In this document: positions 31,660-39,671 of the stretch, one piece after another
How positions within the stretch are numbered: the first letter of the stretch is position 1
How the letters are laid out: each line of letters starts with the position of its first letter
From: Mameliella sp. MMSF_3455
GTDB taxonomy: Bacteria > Pseudomonadota > Alphaproteobacteria > Rhodobacterales > Rhodobacteraceae
Direction: 5' to 3'
Assembly: GCF_030733205.1 (NCBI RefSeq)
Contig: NZ_JASHJL010000016.1
Coordinates: 55,550-119,549 of the forward strand
Length of the DNA stretch: 64,000 nt
Position numbers and translations under genes: made by a program
The notes under the pieces: generated by a model
What the model was told of the DNA's origin: nothing
Seen by the model: only the letters and a program-made list of their open reading frames with translations
Database searches by the model: none

Positions 31660-32984
31660 TGGGCTGGCTTTGGGGCGATCGGGGCGGCCTGTCCGCCAGC
31701 GACATGACGCAGCGGGACGCGGGCGACGACCGCTGGTTCACCGGCATGTCCGGGGCCCGTTCGGAAATCGACGTCACGGTGACGGTCAAGCGGGCCCGGC
31801 AAATCCCGGTGGTGCGCAGCGCTCTGAAATGCCTGGCGGACTCGGTTGCCGGGCTGGAACACGGGGCATTCCGCAAGATCAGCGCAACCAAGGTCGAGCG
31901 GATTGACGATCACCCGGCGGCAATGTTGCTGCAGGATCCGAACGAAGACCGCACCGGGTTCGAATTCGTCTACCAGATCGTCGATGACCTGGCGGCGCAC
32001 GGAGATTTCCTGGCCGAGCGGATCTTTGACAACATGGGGCAGACGGTCGGCCTGCGGCGGCTGGACCCGTCGCCTGAGCGGATGACGGTCGAGGAGCTGC
32101 CGGATGGATCTGTCCGTTTCGCCGTGCGCGACCGCTGGGGGCGCGAGCGAAAGCTGCTGCGCGACGAGGTCTGGCACATTCCGTTGCCGCCGCTGCTGGA
32201 CGGGATCCGCGGTACCTCGCCGATCCTTGAGGATGGACGCGAGGCCGTGGCCGTTGGGATCGCGCTGCAGCGCTACGCCAACATCCTGTTCACCAACGAT
32301 GCAACGCCGCCATACGCCCTGTCGACCGACAGCCATTTCCGCGACGAAGAAAGCCGGAAAAACATGCTGGACGCCATCCGGAAATGGGCGACAGGCCGGA
32401 ACCGGCATACGCCGTCGCTTCTCGAATATGGCTTGAAACCGCACCGGATGGGGCTGACGGCGGAAGAGGCGCAGTTCCTGGAAACCCGCAAGGAACTGTG
32501 GATCGACCTTGCGCGCATCTGGCGCGTGCCGCCGCACAAGGTCGGCCTGCTGGACAAGGCGACGTTTTCGAACATCGAGCACCAGAGCCTTGAGTTCGTC
32601 ACCGACACCCTGCGCCCGATCCTGGAACTGATCGAGCGCAGCGTGACCAAGCACCTGATCGGCGTGCCGGGCGTGTACTTCGAATTCAACGTCGAGACGC
32701 TTCTGCGTGGCGATCTGGAGGCACGCTACAAGGCCTATGCCCTGGGGCGGCAATGGGGCTGGCTGAGCGTCAACGACGTGCTGGCGCTGGAAAAGCGCAA
32801 CAGCATCGGCCCGGCGGGCGACCGGTATGTCGAGCCGTTGAACATGGTGCCCGTGGGCACGGGGACCAGCGAACGCGAGCGGGATTCGCAGGAGTCGATC
32901 AACCGGTCGATTTCCTTCCTGCGGGCGTCGGCCGGGGGATCGCGCGGGCGCCCGCGCCTGGAGCTGGTGAAAGACGCCGCCTGA
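31656..32984 (+). CDS. phage portal protein (HK97 type)
   Basis: 442 aa. Typical portal segments: VVRSALKCLADSVAGLE, LLQDPNEDRTGFEFVYQI, PLLDGIRGTSPI and LETRKELWIDLARIWRVPPHKVG, ending in a basic disordered tail with RGRPRLELVKDAA. It forms the dodecameric ring for DNA entry and tail attachment. Overlaps terL by four bases. Confident by order and motifs. Confidence 0.93.
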   Translation: MMGWLWGDRGGLSASDMTQRDAGDDRWFTGMSGARSEIDVTVTVKRARQIPVVRSALKCLADSVAGLEHGAFRKISATKVERIDDHPAAMLLQDPNEDRTGFEFVYQIVDDLAAHGDFLAERIFDNMGQTVGLRRLDPSPERMTVEELPDGSVRFAVRDRWGRERKLLRDEVWHIPLPPLLDGIRGTSPILEDGREAVAVGIALQRYANILFTNDATPPYALSTDSHFRDEESRKNMLDAIRKWATGRNRHTPSLLEYGLKPHRMGLTAEEAQFLETRKELWIDLARIWRVPPHKVGLLDKATFSNIEHQSLEFVTDTLRPILELIERSVTKHLIGVPGVYFEFNVETLLRGDLEARYKAYALGRQWGWLSVNDVLALEKRNSIGPAGDRYVEPLNMVPVGTGTSERERDSQESINRSISFLRASAGGSRGRPRLELVKDAA

Positions 32985-33014
32985 CCAACCGGAACAGAGA
33001 AAAGGGCAAGAGAG

Positions 33015-33113
33015 ATGAAGAACATCAAGCAGGCCTTCAAGGTCGAGAGCGGCACCAGGCCGGGCCTGGCAGAACACGACGTGATCCACGGGATCGCGGT
33101 CGGCAATTTCTGA
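33015..33113 (+). CDS. small ORF between portal and head protease (32 aa)
   Basis: A 32-codon frame starts ATG 33015 (MKNIKQAFKVESGTRPGLAE) and ends TGA 33111-33113, eight bases before the protease start. AAAGGGCAAGAGAG precedes it. It fills the only gap between two structural genes. It may be a translated mini-gene or the remnant of a longer head protein. No family can be assigned at this size. Confidence 0.4.
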   Translation: MKNIKQAFKVESGTRPGLAEHDVIHGIAVGNF

Positions 33114-33121
33114 GGCGCGCG

Positions 33122-34030
33122 ATGGCACATGAGATTTCGCGTGTGCTGGCGGCTGTCGCTGCCAGCACCTGGGCCATCGACGAAGCCAAGGCGGCAGAGA
33201 TCGCGCATATGCTGGCGCTGCGTGCCGAAGGCCAAGGTGGCTGGGACGATGAACCCCGCAAGGCCAGCTATGCGGGTGAGCCGGTCACGGGGCGCGGCGG
33301 GACGGTGCACGTCCTGCGCCTTCACGGCACCATCGTGCCACGGGGCGGGATGATGTCGCGCATGTCCGGCGCCGCGTCGCTGGAGGGGTTCCGGGCGGCC
33401 TTTGCGCAGGCGGCGGGAGATCCGAATGCCACGGCCATCGTCATGGACGTGGACAGCCCGGGCGGCATTGTCGACATGGTGTCGGAGACCGCAGACATGG
33501 TCTATGCCGCGCGCCGTCCCGGACGCCCGATCGTGGCGGTGGCCAATACGATGATGGCCTCGGCTGCCTACTGGATCGGCAGTGCCGCAGACGAGATCGT
33601 GGTCTCGCCGTCGGGCACTGTCGGGTCGATCGGCGTGCTGGGGCAGCACAACGATATTTCCAAGGCGCTGGAAAAGGCCGGGATCACCAGAACCATCATT
33701 TCCGAGGGCGCGCGCAAGGCGGAGGGCGCTTTCGGCCCTCTGACCGACGAGGCGCGCCGCCATCGTCAGGAGGGCGCGCGCTATGCCTATGACATGTTCG
33801 TCAATGCCGTTGCCCGCCATCGCGGTGTCGGCAAGGACGTGGTCCGGGCGGACCCCGAAGAGGCGGAGGAGCATTTCGGCGGCGGGCGGGCCTATCACGC
33901 GCGCGTCGCGGTGCGCCTTGGCATGGCCGACCGTATCGAGACCTTCGACGCTGCCGTGAAGCGGTTGGCCGAGGCCCGGCGTCCGCGCCGCGCCTCTGTC
34001 GCCCGTGCGCGGCTTTCCCTGATCGACTGA
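33122..34030 (+). CDS. S49-family peptidase (head maturation protease)
   Basis: 302 aa SppA/ClpP-fold protease. VDSPGGIVDMV (oxyanion segment about 110-120), MMASAAYWIGSAAD with nucleophile Ser147, SPSGTVGSIGV, and a later lysine (Lys199, ARKAEG) complete the Ser-Lys dyad expected of S49 enzymes. Between portal and major capsid it should cut the capsid delta domain or scaffold. No separate scaffold gene is present, consistent with an HK97-type capsid carrying its own N-terminal delta domain. Confidence 0.92.
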   Translation: MAHEISRVLAAVAASTWAIDEAKAAEIAHMLALRAEGQGGWDDEPRKASYAGEPVTGRGGTVHVLRLHGTIVPRGGMMSRMSGAASLEGFRAAFAQAAGDPNATAIVMDVDSPGGIVDMVSETADMVYAARRPGRPIVAVANTMMASAAYWIGSAADEIVVSPSGTVGSIGVLGQHNDISKALEKAGITRTIISEGARKAEGAFGPLTDEARRHRQEGARYAYDMFVNAVARHRGVGKDVVRADPEEAEEHFGGGRAYHARVAVRLGMADRIETFDAAVKRLAEARRPRRASVARARLSLID

Positions 34031-34120
34031 CCTGCCCGGCGGGGCTGGCAGCAGCGACCTGTGGTGCGCCGGGCGCCACGGGGCGGACACACTTTTCCCG
34101 GCGAAAAAGGAGTGGCCAAC

Positions 34121-35416
34121 ATGACACTGGCACAACTGAAGAAGCGCCTCGCCGAACTGAAGGCGGAGGGCGCAGAGATCGTCAAGGCGGCCGAGGCCGC
34201 AGGCGGCGAGTTCACCGAAGAGCAGGACACGCGGTTCGCCGCGATCGAGGAGGAAATCGAGGGCCTGCGCGCGGACATCGACAAGGCCGAAAAACTGGCC
34301 GAACGCCGCCGGTCCATGCAGGGTCTGCCGGCAGGCGCACCCACGCCGGCGCCCGCGGGGCACAACACTGTCAGTGACACCAACCCGGCGCTGACCGCCG
34401 GTTTCGCCGACCTAGGTGAATTCGCCACGGCGGTGCACGGTGCCGTGCAGGCGGGCCGTGTCGGCGGTGTGGTCGACGAACGGCTTGGCGCTCTGGCCAA
34501 TTCGCACGAGGGCGGCGGATCGTCCGGAGAGGGCTACAGCCTGCCGCCGGCCTTCCGCGACGAGGTTTGGGAACTGGTCACCGAGTTCGACGAATTCGGG
34601 TCGATGATCGACGAAGAGCCGACCAGCGCGCGCGAGGTCAAGCTGGGTGCAGACGAGACCACGCCCTGGGGGACGGCAGGGATCAAGGCCTACTGGCGCG
34701 CCGAAGGCAACCAGATGACCGCCAGCCAGCTGAGTGACGAAGGCCGCAACGTGCCGCTGCATCAGCTCTACTGCATGGCGACGGCGTCGGAGGAACTGCT
34801 GGAAGACGCAGCCCGCCTGCGCAACCGCCTGACCCGCAAGGCCGCGATGGCGATTGCCTGGAAAAAGAACCTGGCCATCGTCGAAGGTTCCGGCACCGGT
34901 CAGCCTTTGGGCTGGTTCAATTCCGATGCATTGGTCACCGTGGCCAAGGAGAGCGGGCAGTCGGCGGATACGATCAATGCCACCAACGTGGTCAAGATGT
35001 ACTCCCGCCTGATGACGGTGCCGGGGGACAGCCCGTTCTGGCTGACCAACCAGGACTGCATCCCGGAGCTGATGACCATGACCATCGGCGACAAGCCGAT
35101 CTGGATCCCGCCGAACGGGTTCGCGGGCGCGCCGGGCGGGTTCCTGCTGGGCCGCCCGGTCCGGTTCTCGGAATTCGCCAAGACCGTCGGTGACAAGGGT
35201 GACCTGCAGCTGATCTCGCCCAAGGGCTACTACGGCGTGCGCCGGTCGGATGGGGTGAAGTTCGCGTCGTCGATCCACCTTTACTTCGACTACAACACCG
35301 AGGCCTTCCGCTGGACCTTCCGCTATGGCGGTCAGCCGCACCTGTCGGCGCCGGTCAGCCCCAAGAACGGCAACGCGACCAAGTCGCATTTCGTCACCCT
35401 GGCCGCCCGCGCCTGA
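34121..35416 (+). CDS. major capsid protein (HK97 fold)
   Basis: 431 aa. The N-terminal ~110 residues are a charged helical delta domain (LKKRLAELKAEGAEIVKAAEA), likely removed by the S49 protease. The remainder is HK97-like: GYSLPPAFRDEVWELV, AYWRAEGNQMTAS, WKKNLAIVEGSGTGQPLGW, SPFWLTNQDCIPELM and LLGRPVRFSEFAKTVG. AAAAAGGAG precedes ATG 34121. A strong hairpin follows the gene, probably limiting readthrough relative to capsid mRNA. Confidence 0.95.
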   Translation: MTLAQLKKRLAELKAEGAEIVKAAEAAGGEFTEEQDTRFAAIEEEIEGLRADIDKAEKLAERRRSMQGLPAGAPTPAPAGHNTVSDTNPALTAGFADLGEFATAVHGAVQAGRVGGVVDERLGALANSHEGGGSSGEGYSLPPAFRDEVWELVTEFDEFGSMIDEEPTSAREVKLGADETTPWGTAGIKAYWRAEGNQMTASQLSDEGRNVPLHQLYCMATASEELLEDAARLRNRLTRKAAMAIAWKKNLAIVEGSGTGQPLGWFNSDALVTVAKESGQSADTINATNVVKMYSRLMTVPGDSPFWLTNQDCIPELMTMTIGDKPIWIPPNGFAGAPGGFLLGRPVRFSEFAKTVGDKGDLQLISPKGYYGVRRSDGVKFASSIHLYFDYNTEAFRWTFRYGGQPHLSAPVSPKNGNATKSHFVTLAARA

Positions 35417-35423
35417 TCCGGCG

Positions 35424-35449
35424 GCCCCGCGTCCGGCAGGCCGCGGGGC
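35424..35449 (+). terminator. hairpin after the capsid gene (attenuator or terminator)
   Basis: GCCCCGCG (35424-35431) and CGCGGGGC (35442-35449) form an eight-base GC stem with a ten-base loop, followed by TTCCTTCATT. It could reduce readthrough into downstream genes or stabilise the capsid message. The T-tract is interrupted, so termination may be partial. Confidence 0.5.
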
Positions 35450-35478
35450 TTCCTTCATTCCTGACCGAGGACAGAACC

Positions 35479-35931
35479 ATGAAAATGCTGAACCCCTCCG
35501 ATCTGGCCGCCGTTGTCGGCGTGATCGACCCCGACGCCAACACCGCCGCGACCTACACCACAGACTGGATCGACATGAGCAGGTTCCAGATGCTGATGGG
35601 GGTCGTGATGGCAGGCACGCTGGGCGCCTCTGCGACACTGGACGCGAAATTCGAACAGGCGACCGATTCCAGTGGCACCGGCGCCAAGGATGTCAGCGGA
35701 ACCGACATCACGCAGCTGACCAAGGCGGGCAGCGACGACGACAAGCAGGTGGTGATCAACCTGCATTCCGATGACCTCGACCTGGTGAACGATTTCACCC
35801 ACGCGCGCCTGTCGATGACCGTGGGCACGGCGACGTCCGATGTCGCGGCCCTGGTGTTGGGCATGTCGCCCCGCTATGCACCCGCGTCGGACAGCGATGC
35901 CTCGACCGTCGCCGCGATCGTGACGCCCTGA
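35479..35931 (+). CDS. phage virion-like protein, possibly head decoration
   Basis: 150 aa beta-rich protein of low charge. Segments include AAVVGVIDPDANTAATYTTDWIDMSRF, GTLGASATLDAKFEQATDSSG and KQVVINLHSDDLD, then LSMTVGTATSDVAALVLGM. I recognise no named family. The place directly behind the capsid gene is where decoration proteins are usually found. Its strand-rich, Thr/Ala-rich sequence suits a surface structural protein. GAGGACAGAACC before ATG 35479 is a moderate SD. Confidence 0.6.
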   Translation: MKMLNPSDLAAVVGVIDPDANTAATYTTDWIDMSRFQMLMGVVMAGTLGASATLDAKFEQATDSSGTGAKDVSGTDITQLTKAGSDDDKQVVINLHSDDLDLVNDFTHARLSMTVGTATSDVAALVLGMSPRYAPASDSDASTVAAIVTP

Positions 35932-35978
35932 TCGGGCGATGCGGGCCGTGGTGACGCGGCCCGCTGAAAGATGGCAGA

Positions 35979-36542
35979 ATGATCACCACGATTTCCAAGC
36001 CTGCGGTCCTTCTGGATGCACTGGACGACAAGTTGCGCCAGCAGCTGCGACTGGAGCCGGATGAGGATGACCAGAACAGCCTGATCGACGGATTGTGCCT
36101 TGCCGCCGTGAGATTGGCCGAAGGCTATACAAAGCGGCGGTTCATCACGCAGACCGTGCGGCTCACGCGCGACTGTTTCGGATTTGGCGGGATCCCGTTG
36201 CCGGTCGACCCGATCCAGGGTGTCGACCAGGTCGTCTACACGGATGGCGCAGGCGTGGACCAGACGCTGGCACCCAGTGGGTACCGCCTCATCCCGGCGG
36301 GGCTGCCGGTCGAACTGCATCCGCCGTATGGTGAGTCCTGGCCCGTCCCGCGTCCGGACAAGGGGGCAGTGCGTATCGACCTGGTGGTCGGCTTCGGTGA
36401 CACGGCATATGACGTGCCAGAGGACATCGTGCAGGCCATCCGGCTGATGGTGAACTGGTGGTTCCTGGCCGGACGTGATGCCGGCCATGACATTCCAGGG
36501 CAGGTCAAGGCCATGCTGAACCCGTGGCGGCTATGGCTGTGA
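35979..36542 (+). CDS. head-tail connector protein (gp6-like)
   Basis: 187 aa. The sequence pattern LLDALDDKLRQQLRLEPDEDD, then CLAAVRLAEGYTKRRFITQTV and an end VPEDIVQAIRLMVNWWFLAGRD matches gp6-type adaptors of HK97-like phages (phiE125 gp8 family). It should bind under the portal and extend the DNA channel. The next gene starts within its last ten bases. Confident from family pattern and order. Confidence 0.85.
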   Translation: MITTISKPAVLLDALDDKLRQQLRLEPDEDDQNSLIDGLCLAAVRLAEGYTKRRFITQTVRLTRDCFGFGGIPLPVDPIQGVDQVVYTDGAGVDQTLAPSGYRLIPAGLPVELHPPYGESWPVPRPDKGAVRIDLVVGFGDTAYDVPEDIVQAIRLMVNWWFLAGRDAGHDIPGQVKAMLNPWRLWL

Positions 36543-36916
36543 AGGGGCGCGGCGTGGGGCCGCTGCGAGAGCGCGTCGCCTTTGACAAGCCGGTGACCGC
36601 GCCAAAAGACACGGGTGGAATGACGCGGACATTCGTCGAGCAATTCAGTCGTTCGGCGCAGTTCATCTACCAGCGCGGTGACGAGGAAGTCCTGGCCGGT
36701 GCCAACGAAGGCACCCGGCGGTTCAAGGTTCGCGTCGCCTCATCCACGGGAACGCGGGGCATCAGGGCCGACTGGCGGATGCGTCACCCGTTGCGGGAAG
36801 AGCGCGACCCGGACACCGGCAAGCTGATCGCCGGCGTCTACAACGTGGTCGAGGTCGACACGATTACCAGCCGCGCGTGGGTCTACCTGGTTGTCGAAAG
36901 CGGGGTGGCGGTGTGA
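36533..36916 (+). CDS. head closure / head-tail adaptor protein
   Basis: 127 aa. The pattern GPLRERVAFDKPV (start), FSRSAQFIYQRGDEEVLAG, and RVASSTGTRGIRADWRMRH is that of SPP1 gp16-like head-closure proteins. In them a beta-barrel plugs the connector until tail joining. ATG 36533 is chosen; an in-frame GTG lies nine bases earlier. It overlaps the connector gene by ten bases and the DUF3168 gene by four. Confidence 0.78.
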   Translation: MAVKGRGVGPLRERVAFDKPVTAPKDTGGMTRTFVEQFSRSAQFIYQRGDEEVLAGANEGTRRFKVRVASSTGTRGIRADWRMRHPLREERDPDTGKLIAGVYNVVEVDTITSRAWVYLVVESGVAV

Positions 36917-37317
36917 GCGCGTCTCGCGCCCTTCAGGTGGCGGTTGTCGCCGTCCTGCGCGGAGATCCGGGCGTTGCCGCGATCGTCGGTCAGAAAGTGC
37001 TCGACCGGCCCGAGCCGCGAACACCGAAACCCTACATCTCGATGGGGCCCGAGAGTTTCGAGCCCCTCCGACAAGACTGTTTCAAGCGGCGGGTGGCCGT
37101 CCTGCAGATCGACGCATGGACCCGCGACGCATACGACCGCGTGCCCTGCAAGGACCTGGTCGATGCGATCGTGGGCGCCCTCGACCAGGCGAAACTCGAT
37201 CTTGCGCATCCGCACGACCTGTCGCGCTGCGACGTGATCCTGGCGCGGGTGATCGACGATCCGGACGGGATCACCACGCACGGGATCGTGCAGATCGAAA
37301 CGGAAATCACCGGGTAA
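36913..37317 (+). CDS. tail completion protein (DUF3168)
   Basis: 134 aa. DUF3168 pattern: SRALQVAVVAVLRGDPGVAAIVG at the start, then RPEPRTPKPYISMGPESFEP, and AVLQIDAWTRDAYDRVPCKDLVDAIVGAL. These proteins terminate siphovirus tails at the head-proximal end. The start is GTG 36913, overlapping the previous stop. Confident for family. Confidence 0.85.
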   Translation: MSASRALQVAVVAVLRGDPGVAAIVGQKVLDRPEPRTPKPYISMGPESFEPLRQDCFKRRVAVLQIDAWTRDAYDRVPCKDLVDAIVGALDQAKLDLAHPHDLSRCDVILARVIDDPDGITTHGIVQIETEITG

Positions 37318-37344
37318 TTCACCCGTCAGACAGGAGACAGACAG

Positions 37345-37863
37345 ATGACCGTGAAAGCAACCGTGACGGCCCGGATGGACATCGTCCAGCGCGGCGGAAA
37401 CGACTTTGGCACAGACAAGTTCTCGCCCGTGGTCGAGGCGGTTCTGAACACCGCCAACGGGACCGGCGCGAACCAGGCCGACATCGTTTTCGTGGATGAG
37501 CGCGAAGTCCCGGAATCGTCGAATGACGATCTCGACCTTGCGGGTGCCCTGTCCGATGCTTTCGGCGCGACCGTCGCCGCGGCAGAGGTCGTCGCGATCC
37601 TGATCATCAACGCGCCGCGCACGGGGACGGCGAATGCCTCGGACCTGACCATCGGCGGCGCCACCAATGCCTTCGAGGGGTTCCTTGGCGGCACGTCGCC
37701 GACCATCGGGCCGATCAAGCCCGGCGGGTTCGTCATGATCGGGGCGGGGGACGTCGCAGGCATCGGGACCGTGACCGGCGGCAGCGCCGACGAGTTGCGG
37801 ATTGCGAATGGTTCGGGCGGCGCGGCCACCTACCAGATCGCGATCCTGGCGCGCAGCGCCTAG
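37345..37863 (+). CDS. phage virion-like protein of unknown class
   Basis: 172 aa, Gly/Ala/Thr-rich and beta-prone: TVTARMDIVQRGGNDFGTDKF, VAAAEVVAILIINAPRTGT, PTIGPIKPGGFVMIGAGD and GGAATYQIAILAR. It lies among tail-joining genes and has AGGAGACAG before the ATG, suggesting good translation. It could be a decoration or tail accessory. I do not recognise a family. It ends four bases into the convergent minus-strand gene. Confidence 0.55.
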   Translation: MTVKATVTARMDIVQRGGNDFGTDKFSPVVEAVLNTANGTGANQADIVFVDEREVPESSNDDLDLAGALSDAFGATVAAAEVVAILIINAPRTGTANASDLTIGGATNAFEGFLGGTSPTIGPIKPGGFVMIGAGDVAGIGTVTGGSADELRIANGSGGAATYQIAILARSA

Positions 37864-38156
37864 TCGGCCCGGCAGACCGTTTCCATGACCGTGGCTGTGG
37901 CGTTTCTGCCCTTGTCGATCGCGCCGTTGATCGTGTTCAGGTTGTCGGACATCGCGCTGGCCAGCTTCTTGCCGGGGTTTCCGGTGCTGATGTTGTCGAG
38001 AGCGACGATCATCTCGCCGTTCTTCTGTGAGACGGTGGCCAGCATCAGGCGGTCGGCCTGCCATCCCGCGCAGGCCACGGCCAGCTTGTCCTCCGGCGTG
38101 GATTGCGCCGCGGCGCTTGAAGCGAAGGCAAGGCAGGTCAGGGCTGTTCGGAACAT
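37860..38156 (-). CDS. exported protein encoded against the late operon (moron)
   Basis: 98 aa on the minus strand inside the plus-strand tail operon. The N-terminus MFRTALTCLAFASSAAAQST is a good signal peptide. The mature part contains CAGWQADRLMLATVSQ and ends VMETVCRAD, so one disulfide is possible. GGAG lies six bases before ATG 38156; an upstream in-frame ATG at 38168 is less well placed. Opposite orientation suggests expression from the prophage independent of late transcription, as in lysogenic-conversion morons. Function unknown. Confidence 0.6.
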   Translation of the reverse strand: MFRTALTCLAFASSAAAQSTPEDKLAVACAGWQADRLMLATVSQKNGEMIVALDNISTGNPGKKLASAMSDNLNTINGAIDKGRNATATVMETVCRAD

Positions 38157-38182
38157 GGCGGTCTCCATCGGTCGGGCGCGGC

Positions 38183-38641
38183 GTGGTCGATAGCGCGCGG
38201 TTCACCCGCAAGATGCGGGCGATGGAAACCGAAGTCCACGACAAGCTGACCCGTGCGATCGAACGCTGGGCGGACCGCGTCGTGGCAGAGATGCGCGCCA
38301 TGCTGGCGCTATCCTACCCGGCAGTGGCCGCGAAGGTCGACATCTCCTGGACCTGGGGGCAGGCCCCGGCGGGGGCGATCACGGTCGGGCAGGTGGGCCG
38401 CAACGAATTCGACCAGATGGTCGTCACCGTCTACGCCAAGGCAAAATCCGGCAGCGGCATCAGCGCGGCCTGGTTCGAATTCGGCACAGCCCCGCGCGTC
38501 CAGAAAAAGACCGGTCGGCCCACGGGCCGGATCTCGGGCGCATCGTTTTTCTTCGGCACCTACCGGTCCAACCGGCGCCGCATCCTGTCGGGGCTGCGCA
38601 GCACGCTGCGCCGCGCCGTTCGCAACATCAACGCCCTGTAG
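38183..38641 (+). CDS. HK97 gp10-like tail protein
   Basis: 152 aa from GTG 38183; ATGs at 38213 and 38222 are alternatives. The pattern ARFTRKMRAMETEVHDKLTRAIERWADRVVAEMRAML followed by ISWTWG, VTVYAKAKSGSGISAAWFEFGTAPRV and a basic C-terminus resembles HK97 gp10-type neck/tail-joining proteins. The GTG start restores the usual N-terminal helix. No strong SD is seen at any candidate, making the start uncertain. Confidence 0.65.
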   Translation: MVDSARFTRKMRAMETEVHDKLTRAIERWADRVVAEMRAMLALSYPAVAAKVDISWTWGQAPAGAITVGQVGRNEFDQMVVTVYAKAKSGSGISAAWFEFGTAPRVQKKTGRPTGRISGASFFFGTYRSNRRRILSGLRSTLRRAVRNINAL

Positions 38642-38677
38642 GCCCTTGGGCAAGGCATAGGATTAAGGGAGCAAGCC

Positions 38678-39136
38678 ATGGCAAATGCACCGACGGCCGA
38701 TTTTGACGAACTGGTGTTCGAAGTCGAGTTCACCGCTGGGAGCGGGGTCTACACCAAGGTGTGCGGGATGGTCGACTATACCATCAGCAGGACAAACCAG
38801 ACCGAGACGTCCGAGGTCCCGGATTGCTCCGACGAAAGCCTGCCGCACAGCATCAAGCGGTCGGTTCGCTCGCAGGACGCGACGATCAGCGGAACCGGCG
38901 TCTGGGCGCGCACCAATCACCAGCAGATGATCAACTGGTTCGATAGTGGGGCAACGAAGAATGTCCGGGTGACCCACTTGGTGATCACGGCAGACGGCAC
39001 TTCGGGTGACACCGAAACCGAGACCTACCCGATGATCTTGGCCGGCATGAACAACGCGCGCACCAAGGGGCAGGTCGTGTCGGCCGAAATTTCGCTGGAG
39101 CGTAACGGCGCAGTTGTCTACGGGACCTTGGCCTGA
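38678..39136 (+). CDS. major tail (tube) protein
   Basis: 152 aa. Beta-sandwich pattern of siphovirus tail tube proteins: FDELVFEVEFTAGSGVYTKV, VDYTISRTNQTETSEVPDC, SQDATISGTGVW and AEISLERNGAVVYGTLA. AAGGGAGCAAGCC precedes the ATG. The position before the tail chaperone genes fits. Polymerises into the tail tube around the tape measure. Confidence 0.85.
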   Translation: MANAPTADFDELVFEVEFTAGSGVYTKVCGMVDYTISRTNQTETSEVPDCSDESLPHSIKRSVRSQDATISGTGVWARTNHQQMINWFDSGATKNVRVTHLVITADGTSGDTETETYPMILAGMNNARTKGQVVSAEISLERNGAVVYGTLA

Positions 39137-39522
39137 TGCAGCCTATCACGCTGACTTGGCCGGGCGGATCGCATCCGTTCCGCCTGCGATTGGGCGAGCT
39201 GCGCGCGTTACAGTCTGCGCGTAAGGCCGGCCCCGAGGAAATCTATCTGCGCTTTCACTCTGGACGCTGGGAGGCCGACGACCTGGTGCAGGTAATTCGT
39301 TGGGGCCTTGTCGGCGGAGGTATGGCGCCCGACGTCGCCGCCACACTGGTAACGCCGCTGATCGACCTTCATCCGCTCGTACAGTTCAAACTGACCGCGC
39401 AGGCGGTTCTGGCGCACGCGCTCTTCCAGGTTGAGGACGATCAGGTGGGGGAGGACAAAGGGGCGACGGAGACGCCCCAGGAAAATGGAGCTTCTCCGAA
39501 TTCTACGGTGGCGGCGCCGTGA
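39136..39522 (+). CDS. tail assembly chaperone (GTA gp10-like, TAC_11 type)
   Basis: 128 aa. LTWPGGSHPFRLRLGELRALQ at the start and LVQVIRWGLVGGGMAPDVA in the middle match the gene-transfer-agent gp10 family of tail assembly chaperones. The C-terminus is an acidic, Pro-rich tail. It shares a base with the tail tube stop. No slippery frameshift joins it to the next gene; instead the next ATG overlaps its TGA. Confidence 0.85.
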   Translation: MQPITLTWPGGSHPFRLRLGELRALQSARKAGPEEIYLRFHSGRWEADDLVQVIRWGLVGGGMAPDVAATLVTPLIDLHPLVQFKLTAQAVLAHALFQVEDDQVGEDKGATETPQENGASPNSTVAAP

Positions 39523-39671
39523 TGGGATTCACGCCCGCGCAAGTGGATGAAATGAGCGCTTGGGAGTTTGCGGCCTGCGCCAGGGGCTACGCCCGCGCGC
39601 ATGGCGCCAAGGACACCGGGACAGGCGCGGTCATGAGCGAAACGCGGATGCGTGACTTGGGGATTCTGTGA
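39522..39671 (+). CDS. small tail assembly chaperone (GTA rcc01693-like, TAC_6 type)
   Basis: 49 aa, below usual gene-finder limits. FTPAQVDEMSAWEFAACARGY fits the gp10.1-type TAC_6 family, whose members start with F-x-P-x-x-x-x-x-M-x-x-W-E-F. ATG 39522 overlaps the previous stop and its TGA directly precedes the tape measure GTG. In lambdoid phages this position holds the frameshifted G-T chaperone; here two separate genes do it. Confidence 0.82.
   Translation: MGFTPAQVDEMSAWEFAACARGYARAHGAKDTGTGAVMSETRMRDLGIL

Noticed and set aside
39480..39530. possible -1 frameshift joining the two tail chaperone genes
   Set aside because: No slippery heptamer is visible, and an overlapping ATG gives the second product directly.
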